The notes: generated by a model from the letters alone, not told the origin. Shown: positions 20,791 to 30,731, counted from the stretch's first letter. The stretch is 64,000 nt of DNA from Streptomyces sp. Tu6071 (GCF_000213055.1 NZ_CM001165.1:6222945-6286944), one strand, 5' to 3'. Program-made: numbers and translations.

Positions 20791-21563
20791 TCCGTGCGGT
20801 ACATCTCCGGCGGCAGCTTCGAGGCCGCGTCCGTGTCGAGGAGCCACAGGGTGCGGCGGGTGCCGTAGGCGCCCGCGGCGGGGGCCTGGAGCTCGCCCGC
20901 GCCCGAGAGGGCGATCCGGACCGCCTCGGCCTTGTCCTCGCCCGCCGCCAGGAGCCAGACCTCGCGGGCCGCGCGGATCGCGGGCAGGGTCAGCGAGAGG
21001 CGGGTCGGCGGGGGCTTCGGGGCCCCGTGGACCGCGATGACCGAGCGGTCCTGCTCGCGCACGCCCGGCAGCTCCGGGAAGAGCGAGGCCACGTGCGTGT
21101 CCGGGCCGACGCCGAGCAGGAGCACGTCGAACGCGGGGACGGCCCCGTGCTGACCGGCCCGCGAGGCCGCGTCGGCGAGTTCGGCCGCGTAGACCTGCGC
21201 CGCCGCGTCCGGCTCGTACGGGCCGTCCGAGGCCGGCATCTCGTGGACCTGGCCCGGGTCGAGCGGCACCCGCGCGAGCAGTGCCTCGCGCGCCTGCGTC
21301 GCGTTGCGCTCGGGGTCGCCGTCGGGCAGGTAGCGCTCGTCGCTCCACCAGATCTCCAGGCGCCCCCAGTCGATCGCGTCCCGCCCCGGCTCCTCGGCGA
21401 GGGCCGCGAGCAGCCCGTTGCCGTTGCGGCCTCCTGTGAGGGCGATCGAGGCGCTGCCGTGCTCGGCCTGGGCCTCGACGATCAGGGTGATCAGCCGTGC
21501 GGCCGCCGCCCCGGCCATCTCGGCCTTGTCCTGGTGCACGACGAGTTCGGGCGTGGTGCTCAT
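20781..21563 (-). CDS. pgl: 6-phosphogluconolactonase
   Basis: Pgl hydrolyses 6-phosphoglucono-lactone to 6-phosphogluconate. The 260-aa DevB/SOL-family product shows ASIALTGGRNGNGLL near residue 40, WWSDERYLPDGDPERNATQA near 72 and LLLGVGPDTHVASLFP near 148. The last carries the expected G-x-D-x-H core. The ATG at 21563 overlaps the opcA stop (ATGA), so it is translationally coupled and is the last gene of tkt-tal-zwf-opcA-pgl. The stop lies inside a 27-bp tandem duplication, and a second in-frame stop follows 18 nt further on. Confidence 0.95.
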   Translation of the reverse strand: MSTTPELVVHQDKAEMAGAAAARLITLIVEAQAEHGSASIALTGGRNGNGLLAALAEEPGRDAIDWGRLEIWWSDERYLPDGDPERNATQAREALLARVPLDPGQVHEMPASDGPYEPDAAAQVYAAELADAASRAGQHGAVPAFDVLLLGVGPDTHVASLFPELPGVREQDRSVIAVHGAPKPPPTRLSLTLPAIRAAREVWLLAAGEDKAEAVRIALSGAGELQAPAAGAYGTRRTLWLLDTDAASKLPPEMYRTDVA

Positions 21564-22672
21564 GACGTGGTCGCCTTCTTCGCGGAAGCGGTGGACTTGG
21601 CGGACCTGCGCGCCGCCGTCTTCTTCGCCGCCCCCGTGCCCGCGGGCGTGCCGCCCTGCGGTGTCCCCGTCCCCGTCTCCGCCGTCTCGGCCGCCTCCGC
21701 CGCCGCCTCCTCGGGCGTCGGCGCGGTCTGCGCCCCGGCCGGCTCGTCGAGCCGGTCGACGCCGAACTTGAGCGCCGCGGCGTAGGTGTCGTCCGGGTCG
21801 AGCCTGCGCAGCTCCTCGGCGATCAGCTCCGCCGTCTCGCGGCGCTTGAGCGCCACCGCGCGGTCCGGCTGGCCCTCGACGGACAGCGTCGCGAGCGAGC
21901 CGTCGTTGCGGTCGAGCACGACCGGGCCGCAGTCCGTCTCCATGTGCACCGAGGTGAGCCCGGGGCCCTCCGAGGCGGTGCGCTTGACGGGGACGGCGAG
22001 GCGGTGGCCGAGCCACATCGCGAGGAGTTCGACGCTCGGGTTGTACTCCTCGCCCTCGACCTCGACCGAGGTGACCTCGCAGGCCACCTGGTCGAGCGCC
22101 GCCGCGAGCATCGAGCGCCACGGCGTGATGCGCGTCCACGACAGGTCGGTGTCACCCGGCGTGTACGTCTCGGCGCGGGCCTTCAGCTCGTGGATGGGCT
22201 GCTCGGCCGCGTACGCGTCGGTGACCCTGCGCTGCGCGAGGGCGCCCAGCGGGTCCTTCGCCGGGTTCTCCGGCGCGGCCACCGGCCACCACACGACGAC
22301 GGGCGCGTCCGGGAGCAGCAGCGGGAGCACGACGGACTGGGCGTGGTCGCCCACCTCGCCGTACAGCCGCAGCATGACCGTCTCACCCGTGCCGTTGCCG
22401 GTGTCGCCACCGAGCTGGACCTCGGCGTCGAGGCGGGTCGTGGCGCGGTCGCGGGGGCCGCGCGAGACGCGCTTGATGACGACGAGGATGCGCGAGGGGT
22501 GCTCCCGCGAGGCGTCGTGCGCGGCGCGCAGCGCGTCGTAGGCGTTCTCCTCGTCGGTGACGATGACGAGGGTCAGCACCATGCCGACGGTGGGCGCGCC
22601 GAGCGAGCGGCGGCCCTGGACGAGCGCCTTGTTGATCTTGCTGGATGTGGTGTCCGTGAGATCGATCTTCAT
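21560..22672 (-). CDS. opcA: Glucose-6-phosphate dehydrogenase assembly protein OpcA
   Basis: OpcA is an allosteric partner needed for full activity of actinobacterial and cyanobacterial glucose-6-phosphate dehydrogenase. The 370-aa product starts KIDLTDTTSSKINKALV and has the conserved central block VVLPLLLPDAPVVVWWP near residue 118. WTRITPWRSMLAAAL lies near 180. After about residue 310 the protein becomes Ala/Lys/Thr-rich and ends in repeats such as KKTAARRSAKSTASAKKA, a probably disordered basic tail. It overlaps zwf by ATGA upstream and pgl by ATGA downstream. Confidence 0.95.
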   Translation of the reverse strand: MKIDLTDTTSSKINKALVQGRRSLGAPTVGMVLTLVIVTDEENAYDALRAAHDASREHPSRILVVIKRVSRGPRDRATTRLDAEVQLGGDTGNGTGETVMLRLYGEVGDHAQSVVLPLLLPDAPVVVWWPVAAPENPAKDPLGALAQRRVTDAYAAEQPIHELKARAETYTPGDTDLSWTRITPWRSMLAAALDQVACEVTSVEVEGEEYNPSVELLAMWLGHRLAVPVKRTASEGPGLTSVHMETDCGPVVLDRNDGSLATLSVEGQPDRAVALKRRETAELIAEELRRLDPDDTYAAALKFGVDRLDEPAGAQTAPTPEEAAAEAAETAETGTGTPQGGTPAGTGAAKKTAARRSAKSTASAKKATTS

Positions 22673-24201
22673 GGCCGCCTCCAGCTCCGTCCGTCGCGTC
22701 GGAGCATGTCGTCCGCCTCGGTGGGGCCCCAGGTGCCCGAGGGGTACTGGGCGGGCTTGCCGTGGCGGTTCCAGTGCTCCTCGATGGGGTCGAGGATCTT
22801 CCAGGACAACTCGACCTCCTCCGTGCGCGGGAAGAGGTTCGCGTCGCCGAGGAGGACGTCGAGGATGAGCCGCTCGTACGCCTCGGGGCTCGACTCGGTG
22901 AAGGACTCGCCGTACGCGAAGTCCATCGACACGTCCCGTACCTCCATCGAGGTGCCGGGGACCTTCGAGCCGAAGCGCACCGTCACGCCCTCGTCCGGCT
23001 GCACGCGGATGACCAGGGCGTTCTGCCCCAGCTCCTCCGTGGCCGTCTGGTCGAAGGGGGAGTGCGGGGCGCGCTGGAAGACGACCGCGATCTCGGTGAC
23101 GCGGCGGCCGAGGCGCTTGCCGGTGCGCAGGTAGAACGGCACCCCTGCCCAGCGGCGGTTGTCGACGCCGACCTTGATCGCCGCGTAGGTGTCGGTCTTC
23201 GACTTGGGGTCGATGCCGTCCTCTTCGAGGTAGCCCACGGCCCGCTCGCCGCCCTGCCAGCCCGCCGCGTACTGCCCGCGCACGGTGTCGCGGCCGAGGT
23301 CGGCCGGGAGGCGCACGGCGCGCAGCACCTTCGTCTTCTCCGCGACGAGCGCGTCGGCGTCGAAGGAGGCGGGCTCCTCCATGGCGGTGAGCGCCATGAG
23401 CTGGAGCAGGTGGTTCTGGATGACGTCGCGGGCGGCGCCGATGCCGTCGTAGTAGCCGGCGCGGCCACCGATGCCGATGTCCTCGGCCATCGTGATCTGC
23501 ACGTGGTCGACGTACGAGCGGTTCCAGATCGGCTCGAACATCTGGTTGGCGAAGCGGAGCGCCAGGATGTTCTGGACGGTCTCCTTGCCGAGGTAGTGGT
23601 CGATGCGGAAGACCTGGTCGGGGTCGAAGACCTCGTGGACGATCGCGTTCAGCTCCTTGGCCGAGGCGAGGTCGTGCCCGAAGGGCTTCTCGATGACCGC
23701 GCGCCGCCAGGCGCCCTCGGGGGCGTCGGCGAGGCCGTGCTTCTTGAGCTGCTGAACGACGTCGGGGAAGAACTTCGGCGGCACCGAGAGGTAGAAGGCG
23801 AAGTTGCCGCCCGTGCCCTGTGCCTTGTCGAGTTCGTCGATCGTGGCCTTGAGGGTCTCGAACGCCTGGTCGTCGTCGAAGGCGCCCTGGACGAAGCGCA
23901 TGCCCTGGAAGAGCTGCTGCCAGACCTCCTCGCGGAACGGCGTGCGGGCGTGTTCCTTCACCGCGTCGTGCACGACCTGGGCGAAGTCCTCGTCCTCCCA
24001 GTCGCGGCGCGCGAAGCCGATGAGGGAGAAGCCCGGCGGCAGCAGGCCGCGGTTGGCCAGGTCGTAGACGGCCGGCATCAGCTTCTTGCGCGAGAGGTCC
24101 CCCGTGACGCCGAAGATGACCAGGCCCGACGGCCCCGCGATACGCGGGAGCCGTCGGTCCGCGGCGTCACGGAGCGGGTTGGCTCCGTGCTGTGCGGTCA
24201 A
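22669..24201 (-). CDS. zwf: Glucose-6-phosphate 1-dehydrogenase
   Basis: Zwf is the NADP-dependent first step of the oxidative pentose phosphate path. Near the N terminus lies the NADP loop IFGVTGDLSRKKLMPAVYDL, and RIDHYLGKETVQNILALRF near residue 197 contains the catalytic His and substrate Lys. The 510-aa length is typical. The TTG at 24201 is chosen because GGAGGG (inside the end of tal) lies 9 nt upstream and the conserved NPLRDAADRRLPRIAGPSG follows; no ATG or GTG gives a better start. It begins 5 nt after the tal stop and overlaps opcA by ATGA, so expression is coupled. Confidence 0.96.
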   Translation of the reverse strand: MTAQHGANPLRDAADRRLPRIAGPSGLVIFGVTGDLSRKKLMPAVYDLANRGLLPPGFSLIGFARRDWEDEDFAQVVHDAVKEHARTPFREEVWQQLFQGMRFVQGAFDDDQAFETLKATIDELDKAQGTGGNFAFYLSVPPKFFPDVVQQLKKHGLADAPEGAWRRAVIEKPFGHDLASAKELNAIVHEVFDPDQVFRIDHYLGKETVQNILALRFANQMFEPIWNRSYVDHVQITMAEDIGIGGRAGYYDGIGAARDVIQNHLLQLMALTAMEEPASFDADALVAEKTKVLRAVRLPADLGRDTVRGQYAAGWQGGERAVGYLEEDGIDPKSKTDTYAAIKVGVDNRRWAGVPFYLRTGKRLGRRVTEIAVVFQRAPHSPFDQTATEELGQNALVIRVQPDEGVTVRFGSKVPGTSMEVRDVSMDFAYGESFTESSPEAYERLILDVLLGDANLFPRTEEVELSWKILDPIEEHWNRHGKPAQYPSGTWGPTEADDMLRRDGRSWRRP

Positions 24202-24206
24202 GGTGA

Positions 24207-25325
24207 TCAGCCCTCCGAGGGGGCGAGGCGCTTGAGCTCCGCCTCGGTCGACTTGAGCAGGTCGTTCCAGGAGACCTCGAACTTGTCGACGCCTTCCCTC
24301 TCCAGGAGGTCCACCACCTCGTCGTACGAGATGCCGAACTTCGCGAGCCCGTCGATGACGGCCTGCGCGTCCTCGTACGTCCCGGCGATCGTGTTCCCGG
24401 TGATCTCGCCGTGGTCGCCCACGGCCTCCAGGGTCGCCTCGGGCATGGTGTTCACCGTGTTCGGCGCGACGAGCGCGTCGACGTACAGCGTGTCGGGCAG
24501 CGCCGGGTCCTTGACGCCGGTCGAGGCCCACAGCGGGCGCTGCTTGTTCGCGTGCGCCTTGTCGAGGGCGGCCCAGCGCTCGGAGGAGAAGACCTCCTCG
24601 TACGCCTGGTAGGCGAGGCGCGCGTTGGCGACGGCGGCCTTGCCCTTGGCGGCCTTGGCCTCGTCGGTGCCGATGGCGTCGAGACGCTTGTCGATCTCGG
24701 TGTCGACGCGCGAGACGAAGAAGGAGGCCACCGAGTGGATCTTGGAGAGGTCCAGCCCCGCGGCCTTCGCCTTCTCCAGGCCCGCGAGGTAGGCGTCCAT
24801 CACGAGGCGGTAGCGCTCCAGCGAGAAGATCAGCGTCACGTTGACGCTGATGCCCCGGCCGATGACCTCGGTGATCGCCGGGAGGCCGGCTTCCGTCGCC
24901 GGGATCTTGATGAACGTGTTGGGGCGGTCCACCAGCCACGCGAGCTGCTTGGCCTCGGCGGTCGTGGCCCGCGTGTTGTGCGCGAGCCGCGGGTCCACCT
25001 CGATGGAGACCCGGCCGTCGGTGCCGCCGCTCCTGTCGAAGACGGGGCGCAGCACGTCGGCGGCGTCACGGACGTCGGCGGTGGTGATCATGCGGATCGC
25101 CTCCTCCACCGTGACGCGGCGCGAGGCGAGGTCGGCGAGCTGGGTGTCGTAGCCGTCGCCCTGCGAGATCGCCTTCTGGAAGATCGACGGGTTGGTCGTG
25201 ACACCCACGACGTGCTGGTCGTCGATCAGCTCGCTCAGGTTGCCGGACGTGATGCGCTTGCGCGACAGGTCGTCCAGCCAGATCGCGACGCCTGCGTCGG
25301 AGAGGCGCTTGAGTGCGTCTGTCAT
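24207..25325 (-). CDS. tal: Transaldolase
   Basis: Transaldolase moves a dihydroxyacetone unit between sugar phosphates in the non-oxidative pentose phosphate path. The 372-aa product shows [15 protein letters not shown] near residue 14 and [15 protein letters not shown] near 37. The Schiff-base lysine region is [14 protein letters not shown] near 145, and [18 protein letters not shown] near 164 follows. This longer type is common in actinobacteria beside tkt and zwf. The ATG at 25325 has GGAG 11 nt upstream. It lies 37 nt after tkt in the same operon. Confidence 0.96.
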   Translation of the reverse strand: MTDALKRLSDAGVAIWLDDLSRKRITSGNLSELIDDQHVVGVTTNPSIFQKAISQGDGYDTQLADLASRRVTVEEAIRMITTADVRDAADVLRPVFDRSGGTDGRVSIEVDPRLAHNTRATTAEAKQLAWLVDRPNTFIKIPATEAGLPAITEVIGRGISVNVTLIFSLERYRLVMDAYLAGLEKAKAAGLDLSKIHSVASFFVSRVDTEIDKRLDAIGTDEAKAAKGKAAVANARLAYQAYEEVFSSERWAALDKAHANKQRPLWASTGVKDPALPDTLYVDALVAPNTVNTMPEATLEAVGDHGEITGNTIAGTYEDAQAVIDGLAKFGISYDEVVDLLEREGVDKFEVSWNDLLKSTEAELKRLAPSEG

Positions 25326-25362
25326 GGAAATTGCATCTCCTCGTAGAGAGTGTCTGTTCGCG

Positions 25363-27465
25363 TCAGCGCCGGGCGGCGTCGAGGGATTCCCGCGCGGCGG
25401 CGGCGACCGCCTCGCCGGTGAAGCCGTACTCGCGGAACAGCAGCTTGCCGTCCGCCGAGGCACCGAAGTGCTCCAGCGAGACGATGCGGCCCGCGTCGCC
25501 CACGAAGCGGTGCCAGGTCAGGCCGATACCGGCCTCGACCGCGACGCGCGCCTTGACGGCGGCGGGGAGCACGGACTCCCGGTACCCGGCGTCCTGCTCC
25601 TCGAACCACTCGACCGAGGGCATCGACACGACACGCGCGGCGACACCCTGGGCGCGGAGCAGCTCACGCGCCTCGACGGCGAGCTGCACCTCGGAGCCGG
25701 TCCCGATGAGGACGACGTCGGGGGTGACGGTCCTCCCCTCGGCGTCCTCGGCGTCGAGCAGGACGTAGCCGCCCTTGGCCGCGTCCTCGTTCGGCGCGTA
25801 CGTGGGCACGCCCTGCCGGGTGAGGATCAGCGCGTGCGGGTGGCCCTCGCCGTAGACCTTCGTGTAGCGGCGCAGGACCTCGCGCCACGCGATCGCGGTC
25901 TCGTTCGCGTCGGCCGGGCGGACCACGTGGAGGCCGGGGATGGCGCGCAGCGAGGCGACGTGCTCGACCGGCTGGTGCGTCGGGCCGTCCTCGCCGAGGC
26001 CGATCGAGTCGTGCGTGAAGACGTACGTGACCGGCAGCGTCATGAGCGCGGAGAGGCGGACCGCGTTGCGCATGTAGTCGGAGAACGTCAGGAACGTCCC
26101 CCCGAAGGCGCGCGTGTTGCCGTGCAGCGTGATGCCGTTCAGCTCGGCGGCCATCGCGTGCTCGCGGATACCGAAGTGCACCGTACGGCCGTACGGGTCG
26201 GCCTCGGGGAGCGGGTTGCCCTCGGGGAGGAACGACGACGTCTTGTCGATCGTCGTGTTGTTCGAGCCCGCGAGGTCGGCGGAGCCGCCCCACAGCTCGG
26301 GGATCACCGGGCCGAGCGCCTGGAGGATCTTGCCGGAGGCGGCGCGCGTGGCGAGCGAGGTGCCGGTCTCGAAGACGGGGAGGTGCTCCTCCCAGCCCTC
26401 GGGCAGCTCGGTCGCGGCGACGCGGTCGAAGCGCGCGGCGTGCTCGGGGTGGGCGGCGCGCCAGTCGGCGAAGCCCTTCTCCCACTCGGCGCGCTGCGCC
26501 TTGCCGCGCTCCAGGGCCCCGCGGGTGTGCGCGAGGACCTCGTCCGCGACGTCGAAGTGCTTCTCGGGGTCGAAGCCGAGGACGCGCTTGGTCGCGGCGA
26601 CCTCCTCCTCGCCGAGCGCCGAGCCGTGCGCGGCCTCGGTGTTCTGCGCGTGCGGGGCCGGCCAGGCGATGATCGAGCGCATCGCGATGAAGGAGGGGCG
26701 CTCCGTCTCGGCCTTCGCGGCCTCGATCGCGGCGTAGAGGGCGGCCGGGTCCAGGTCGCCGTCGGCCTTCGGCTCGACGCGCTGCACGTGCCAGCCGTAC
26801 GCCTCGTAGCGCTTGGTGGTCTCCTCGGAGACGGCCGTCTCGGTGTCGCCCTCGATCGAGATGTGGTTGTCGTCCCACAGCAGGATGAGGTTGCCGAGCT
26901 TCTGGTGGCCCGCGAGCGAGGACGCCTCGGCGGAGATGCCCTCCTGGAGGCAGCCGTCCCCGGCGATCGCGTAGATGTGGTGGTCGAACGGCGAGGTGCC
27001 GCGCGGCGCGTCGGGGTCGAAGAGCCCGCGCTCGTACCGGGCGGCCATCGCCATGCCCACGGCGTTGGCCACGCCCTGGCCGAGCGGCCCGGTCGTCGTC
27101 TCGACGCCCTTGGTGTGCCCGTACTCCGGGTGCCCGGGGGTCTTCGAGCCCCAGGTGCGGAAGGCTTCCAGGTCCGCGAGCTCCAGGCCGAAACCGGCCA
27201 GGTAGAGCTGCGTGTAGAGCGTGAGCGAGGAGTGTCCCGCGGACAGCACGAAACGGTCGCGCCCGGTCCAGTCCGGGTCGGCGGGGTCGTGCCGCATCAC
27301 CTTCTGGAAGAGGGTGTACGCGGCCGGGGCCAGGCTCATCGCCGTACCGGGATGGCCGTTGCCGACCTTCTGCACGGCGTCCGCGGCCAGTACACGCGCG
27401 GTGTCTACGGCCCGCTGATCCAGTTCGGTCCACTCGAAATCTGTGGTGGTCGGCTTGGTGCTCAC
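25363..27465 (-). CDS. tkt: Transketolase
   Basis: Transketolase is the thiamine-diphosphate enzyme of the non-oxidative pentose phosphate path. The 700-aa product carries the substrate region [19 protein letters not shown] near residue 35, the cofactor motif around [21 protein letters not shown] and the pyrimidine-domain block [20 protein letters not shown]. The latter is followed by [18 protein letters not shown]. The GTG start at 27465 gives the usual length. It is the first gene of the reverse pentose phosphate operon. A -10-like TAGGCT (27535-27530, reverse strand) could belong to its promoter, but no good -35 is seen. Confidence 0.97.
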   Translation of the reverse strand: MSTKPTTTDFEWTELDQRAVDTARVLAADAVQKVGNGHPGTAMSLAPAAYTLFQKVMRHDPADPDWTGRDRFVLSAGHSSLTLYTQLYLAGFGLELADLEAFRTWGSKTPGHPEYGHTKGVETTTGPLGQGVANAVGMAMAARYERGLFDPDAPRGTSPFDHHIYAIAGDGCLQEGISAEASSLAGHQKLGNLILLWDDNHISIEGDTETAVSEETTKRYEAYGWHVQRVEPKADGDLDPAALYAAIEAAKAETERPSFIAMRSIIAWPAPHAQNTEAAHGSALGEEEVAATKRVLGFDPEKHFDVADEVLAHTRGALERGKAQRAEWEKGFADWRAAHPEHAARFDRVAATELPEGWEEHLPVFETGTSLATRAASGKILQALGPVIPELWGGSADLAGSNNTTIDKTSSFLPEGNPLPEADPYGRTVHFGIREHAMAAELNGITLHGNTRAFGGTFLTFSDYMRNAVRLSALMTLPVTYVFTHDSIGLGEDGPTHQPVEHVASLRAIPGLHVVRPADANETAIAWREVLRRYTKVYGEGHPHALILTRQGVPTYAPNEDAAKGGYVLLDAEDAEGRTVTPDVVLIGTGSEVQLAVEARELLRAQGVAARVVSMPSVEWFEEQDAGYRESVLPAAVKARVAVEAGIGLTWHRFVGDAGRIVSLEHFGASADGKLLFREYGFTGEAVAAAARESLDAARR

Positions 27466-27968
27466 CCTGAGTCAGGGCTCCTCTCCACATGTCGAATGCC
27501 GGTGACTTTGCGTACACCGGACGGCGTCGAGCCTACCCCTGGAAACGTCCGCGTCTCCGCGCCTGATTCCCAGGGTGCCGAAGACGGGCCGGTTCCGCCT
27601 CCCGAAGCCCCACAACCCTTGTCCCGCCTGCCCGGAAAGCCTCCATGGCACACCGCGACATCTGTGCCGGGACACGCTCATTCCAGCGCCCGCCCGTGCG
27701 CCCGCGCGCTCATCCGCGCCGGGCCCCGCGCGGGGCGACCGAGCGTCACCGAAGGGGCCGCTCCGTGCGCGTGCGGACGGCGTCGCGGGACCCGTGCCCG
27801 TCCCCGCGGGGCGCGCTCGCACACGCGCGCGGGATGCCCAACACGAGCGACCCCCGCGAAGGGGCGAAGAGGGGGGCCGTCTAGAGTGGCGTGGTACGCG
27901 TGAGCCCCCCTTTCCGGCGCCAATCCGGACACTCTTGTGGGCTCGCTTGAGAAAAGTCTCTGTCAGGG
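27466..27968. other. Divergent non-coding gap between tkt and ctaB
   Basis: No gene is supported in these 503 bases. It must hold the promoters for tkt (leftward) and ctaB (rightward). Candidates are TAGGCT at 27530-27535 on the reverse strand and TAGAGT at 27882-27887 on the forward strand, both without convincing -35 boxes. The middle is G/C-rich low-complexity sequence. Confidence 0.5.
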
Positions 27969-28916
27969 GTGTGCGTGACGGCCGTTGAATCCCGTCCAGC
28001 GGGAGCGCTCGGGACGAGCACGGGCCGGCGGCCGACCGGGGCCCGGCTCAAGGGCTTCGTGGCGCTGACCAAACCGCGGATCATCGAGCTGCTGCTCATC
28101 ACGACCGTGCCGGTCATGTTCCTCGCGGAACAGGGCGTGCCCGACCTGTGGCTCGTCTTCGTGACGTGCTTCGGCGGCTACCTCTCCGCGGGCGGCGCCA
28201 ACGCGCTCAACATGTGGTACGACCGCGACATCGACGCCCTGATGGACCGTACGTCGCAGCGGCCACTGGTCACCGGGCTCATCTCGCCTCGCGAGGGACT
28301 CGTCTTCGGCCTCGGCCTGGCGGTGGTCTCCACGCTGTGGTTCGGCCTCCTCGTCAACTGGCTCTCGGCCGCGCTCTCGCTCGGCGCGATCCTCCTGTAC
28401 GTCGTCGGCTACACGATGATCCTCAAGCGCCGCACCGCGCAGAACATCGTGTGGGGCGGGGTCGCGGGCTGCATGCCGGTCCTCATCGGCTGGTCCGCCG
28501 TCACGAACTCGGTCTCCTGGGCCGCCGTCATCCTCTTCCTCGTCATCTTCTTCTGGACGCCGCCGCATTACTGGCCGCTGTCGATGCGGGTCAAGGACGA
28601 CTACGCCCGCGTCAACGTGCCGATGCTCCCGGTCATCGCGGGGAACAAGGTCGTCGCCCGGCAGATCGTGCTCTACAGCTGGGTCATGGTCGCGGTCTCG
28701 CTCCTGCTCACCGTGCTCGGCTACACCGGCTGGTTCTACACGGTCGTCGCGCTCCTGTCCGGCGGCTACTGGCTGTGGGAGGCGCACGGGCTCCTCCACC
28801 GCGCCAAGGGCGAGATCACGGGCGCGAAGCTCAAGGAGATGCGCCTGTTCCACTGGTCGATCACGTACGTGTCGATCCTCTTCGTCGCCGTCGCGATCGA
28901 CCCGTTCCTGCGCTGA
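27969..28916 (+). CDS. ctaB: Protoheme IX farnesyltransferase (heme O synthase)
   Basis: CtaB attaches a farnesyl chain to heme b to make heme O for cytochrome oxidase. The 315-aa UbiA-family membrane protein has about nine membrane segments. It shows the first Asp-rich prenyl-diphosphate motif in [15 protein letters not shown] near residue 80 and [16 protein letters not shown] near 198, the second Asp-rich region. The GTG at 27969 ([12 protein letters not shown]) matches the homologue start I remember; a second GTG lies two codons on. Heme A synthase ctaA is 1.8 kb downstream on the other strand, so the two steps of heme A synthesis sit close together. Confidence 0.95.
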   Translation: MCVTAVESRPAGALGTSTGRRPTGARLKGFVALTKPRIIELLLITTVPVMFLAEQGVPDLWLVFVTCFGGYLSAGGANALNMWYDRDIDALMDRTSQRPLVTGLISPREGLVFGLGLAVVSTLWFGLLVNWLSAALSLGAILLYVVGYTMILKRRTAQNIVWGGVAGCMPVLIGWSAVTNSVSWAAVILFLVIFFWTPPHYWPLSMRVKDDYARVNVPMLPVIAGNKVVARQIVLYSWVMVAVSLLLTVLGYTGWFYTVVALLSGGYWLWEAHGLLHRAKGEITGAKLKEMRLFHWSITYVSILFVAVAIDPFLR

Positions 28917-29014
28917 GCCCGTCCCGGGCGCGCGATCAGGTGGCCCCGTCGTCCCCCTCCGGACGGCGGGGCCTCTTGTCGTACCGGGGCCTACTCGTGG
29001 GTAGCATGCGAGGT

Positions 29015-29386
29015 ATGGCTGAGAACACTGAGCAGAGCGAGTCCGCGGCGGGCGACGCCGCGACCACCGGTGCCGACAAGCGGCAGGCCGCGCGCCTGGA
29101 GCGCAGGGCGGCGCGGCTCGCCAAGCAGATCGGCTCCTTCGCGCGGCGGCACGGGGGTGCGCAGGGGCAGCTCGCCTACGTCGGGCAGCGCGGGACGCGG
29201 ATCGTGCTCGTGGGGGAGGACGGACGGTGGGGGGACCTCTTCGCCCACGACGCGGCGCTCGCGCGGAACGCGGTGGAGCGGGCCGGGATCACGCTGCACG
29301 ACGAGTTCGACGGGGACTTCGCGGCGAAGGTGCGGACGGGGCCGTACGAGTGGAAGCGGATGGCGGGGATTCAGGTCGGCGGGTGA
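29015..29386 (+). CDS. Small conserved hypothetical protein
   Basis: This is a 123-aa protein with a charged start (AENTEQSESAAGDAATTGAD), an Arg/Ala-rich helix (KRQAARLERRAARLAKQIGSFARRHGG) and a compact C-terminal part (YVGQRGTRIVLVGEDGRWGDL, followed by TLHDEFDGDFAAKVRTGPYEW). I recognise it only as an actinobacterial conserved hypothetical; no catalytic motif or membrane segment is visible. The ATG at 29015 is preceded by a -10-like TAGCAT (29002-29007) so closely that the mRNA may be leaderless; an in-frame ATG at 29006 overlaps that box. It lies between ctaB and a repeat element. Confidence 0.75.
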   Translation: MAENTEQSESAAGDAATTGADKRQAARLERRAARLAKQIGSFARRHGGAQGQLAYVGQRGTRIVLVGEDGRWGDLFAHDAALARNAVERAGITLHDEFDGDFAAKVRTGPYEWKRMAGIQVGG

Positions 29387-29422
29387 GCCCTTCCGCGTGA
29401 AGGTGCCCTTCCCGGGGGTTTC

Positions 29423-29514
29423 GGGGCTCCGCCCCGGGCCCCGCTCCTCAAACGCCGGAGGGGCTGCTCATGGGGCTTCGCCCCGGCCCCGCTCCTCCAA
29501 CGCCGGAGGGGCTG
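29423..29514. repeat. Two tandem copies of a dispersed GC-rich hairpin repeat
   Basis: Copies at 29423-29466 and 29472-29514 each consist of a GGGGCTYCGCCCC hairpin followed by CGCTCCTCMAACGCCGGAGGGGCTG, itself a second hairpin. This resembles intergenic repeats seen throughout streptomycete genomes. A third, related copy lies at 37733-37782. It follows the small hypothetical gene and may act as a terminator. Confidence 0.8.
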
Positions 29515-29586
29515 GAATTGGGCGACACCGCTGGCTTTTCTTCCCGTTAGACCCCCTGAAGGCCGCTCGGACAGTCCGGGCGCCGG

Positions 29587-30717
29587 ATGGCCCCGGGGGT
29601 CCCCGTGATCGAGACGCCGCCGCTCGTGGATCAGTACTGCCAGGGGGTCCGCCGTGAGGAGCTGGGCCTCGGCACGTTCGAGGCGCTGCTCGGGCCCGGG
29701 GGCCGGGCGCCCGCCGCCGGGACGACCTTCTTCGACACCCAGACCGGCTTCGCGCTGCGCCGCTGGTGCCCCCCGCTGCTCGGCCTCGCCCCGCACAGCC
29801 CGCCCGCGCACTACCTCGCGAGGCGCAGGGAGCTGGGCGCCCTGGAGACGGAGCGGCGCCTGCTGCGCGGCAGCGGCACGGGCACGTACCTCGTCGACAC
29901 CGGTCCGCCGCTCGGCCTCACGCCGCCGGGCGAACTCGCCGCGACCGCCGACGCGCGCGCCCGCGAGATCGTGCGGCTCGAACAGCTCGCCGAACAGACC
30001 GCCGACACCTCGGGCAGCGTCGAGTCCTTCCTGCGCCACCTCGCCGAGTCCGTGCACGGCGCCGCCGCGACCGCCGTCGCCTTCGCCTCCGTGACCCCGC
30101 CCCTGCGCCGCGTCCCGCTGCTCCCCGAGCCGCCGTCGCCCGTCGAGGTACGGGCCGCCGCGGGTGCCTGGCTCGCCGCCAGGCAGCGCCCGCCGGGCAG
30201 CGCGGGCCCCGTCGACCCGGCGGGCCCCTCCCCGCTGCTCGGGGCGCACCTGCTGTGGCTCGCGCTCTCCTCGGGCCGGCCGCTCCAGCTCCACACCGGC
30301 GAGTCCCCGCCCGAACCGGGCGCGCTCGCCGCCTTCGCCGCCGCGACGGCGGGCCTCGGCACCCCGCTCGTGCTGCTCCCCGGCTACCCCTACCACCGCC
30401 CCGCCGCCCGTCTCGCGGGCCTGCACGCGCACGTCCACGTGGACCTGGGCCCCGCGCTCAGCGGCACGGGGGCGCGGGCCGCCGGGCTGCTCGCGGAGTT
30501 CCTGGAGCTGGCCCCCTTCGGGAAGCTCCTCTATTCGAGCGGCGCGCGCGGCCTGCCCGAACTGCACGTCGTCGCGGCCCGGCAGTTCCGCGAGGCGCTG
30601 CGGCGGGTGCTCGGGGCGTGGGTCGTCGAGGGCGCGTGGAGCGCGCGGGACGGGGAGCGGGTCGCGGGGCTGCTCGGGGCCGGGAACGCGCGGCGGGTGT
30701 ACGGACTGGAGGAGTGA
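29587..30717 (+). CDS. FluG-like amidohydrolase-family protein, metal ligands degenerate
   Basis: This 376-aa protein has the layout of amidohydrolase-2 (TIM-barrel) proteins of the FluG/glutamine-synthetase-linked type. The N-terminal strand is PLVDQYCQGVRREELGLGTF, the middle has RPLQLHTGE near residue 236 and LLPGYPYHRPAARLAGLH near 261, and the end has GKLLYSSGARGLPELHVVAA near 309. Active relatives carry an N-terminal D-x-H-x-H pair and an Asp before the LPEL motif. Here these positions read DQYCQ and SSGA, so two metal-binding elements are missing. It may be a non-catalytic relative or use different ligands. It starts at ATG 29587 (GTG 29605 is an alternative) and converges with ctaA, 14 nt away. 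Confidence 0.8.
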   Translation: MAPGVPVIETPPLVDQYCQGVRREELGLGTFEALLGPGGRAPAAGTTFFDTQTGFALRRWCPPLLGLAPHSPPAHYLARRRELGALETERRLLRGSGTGTYLVDTGPPLGLTPPGELAATADARAREIVRLEQLAEQTADTSGSVESFLRHLAESVHGAAATAVAFASVTPPLRRVPLLPEPPSPVEVRAAAGAWLAARQRPPGSAGPVDPAGPSPLLGAHLLWLALSSGRPLQLHTGESPPEPGALAAFAAATAGLGTPLVLLPGYPYHRPAARLAGLHAHVHVDLGPALSGTGARAAGLLAEFLELAPFGKLLYSSGARGLPELHVVAARQFREALRRVLGAWVVEGAWSARDGERVAGLLGAGNARRVYGLEE

Positions 30718-30731
30718 GCCCCGCGCGGGGG

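Noticed and set aside
20674..21785. Continuation of the DUF2087 frame as a 500-residue protein
   Set aside because: After the shift at 20617 the sequence loses family resemblance and runs antisense through pgl and opcA.
24202..24939. N-terminal extension of Zwf by about 250 residues
   Set aside because: The extension is out-of-frame tal sequence; conserved Zwf starts at the TTG at 24201 behind GGAGGG.
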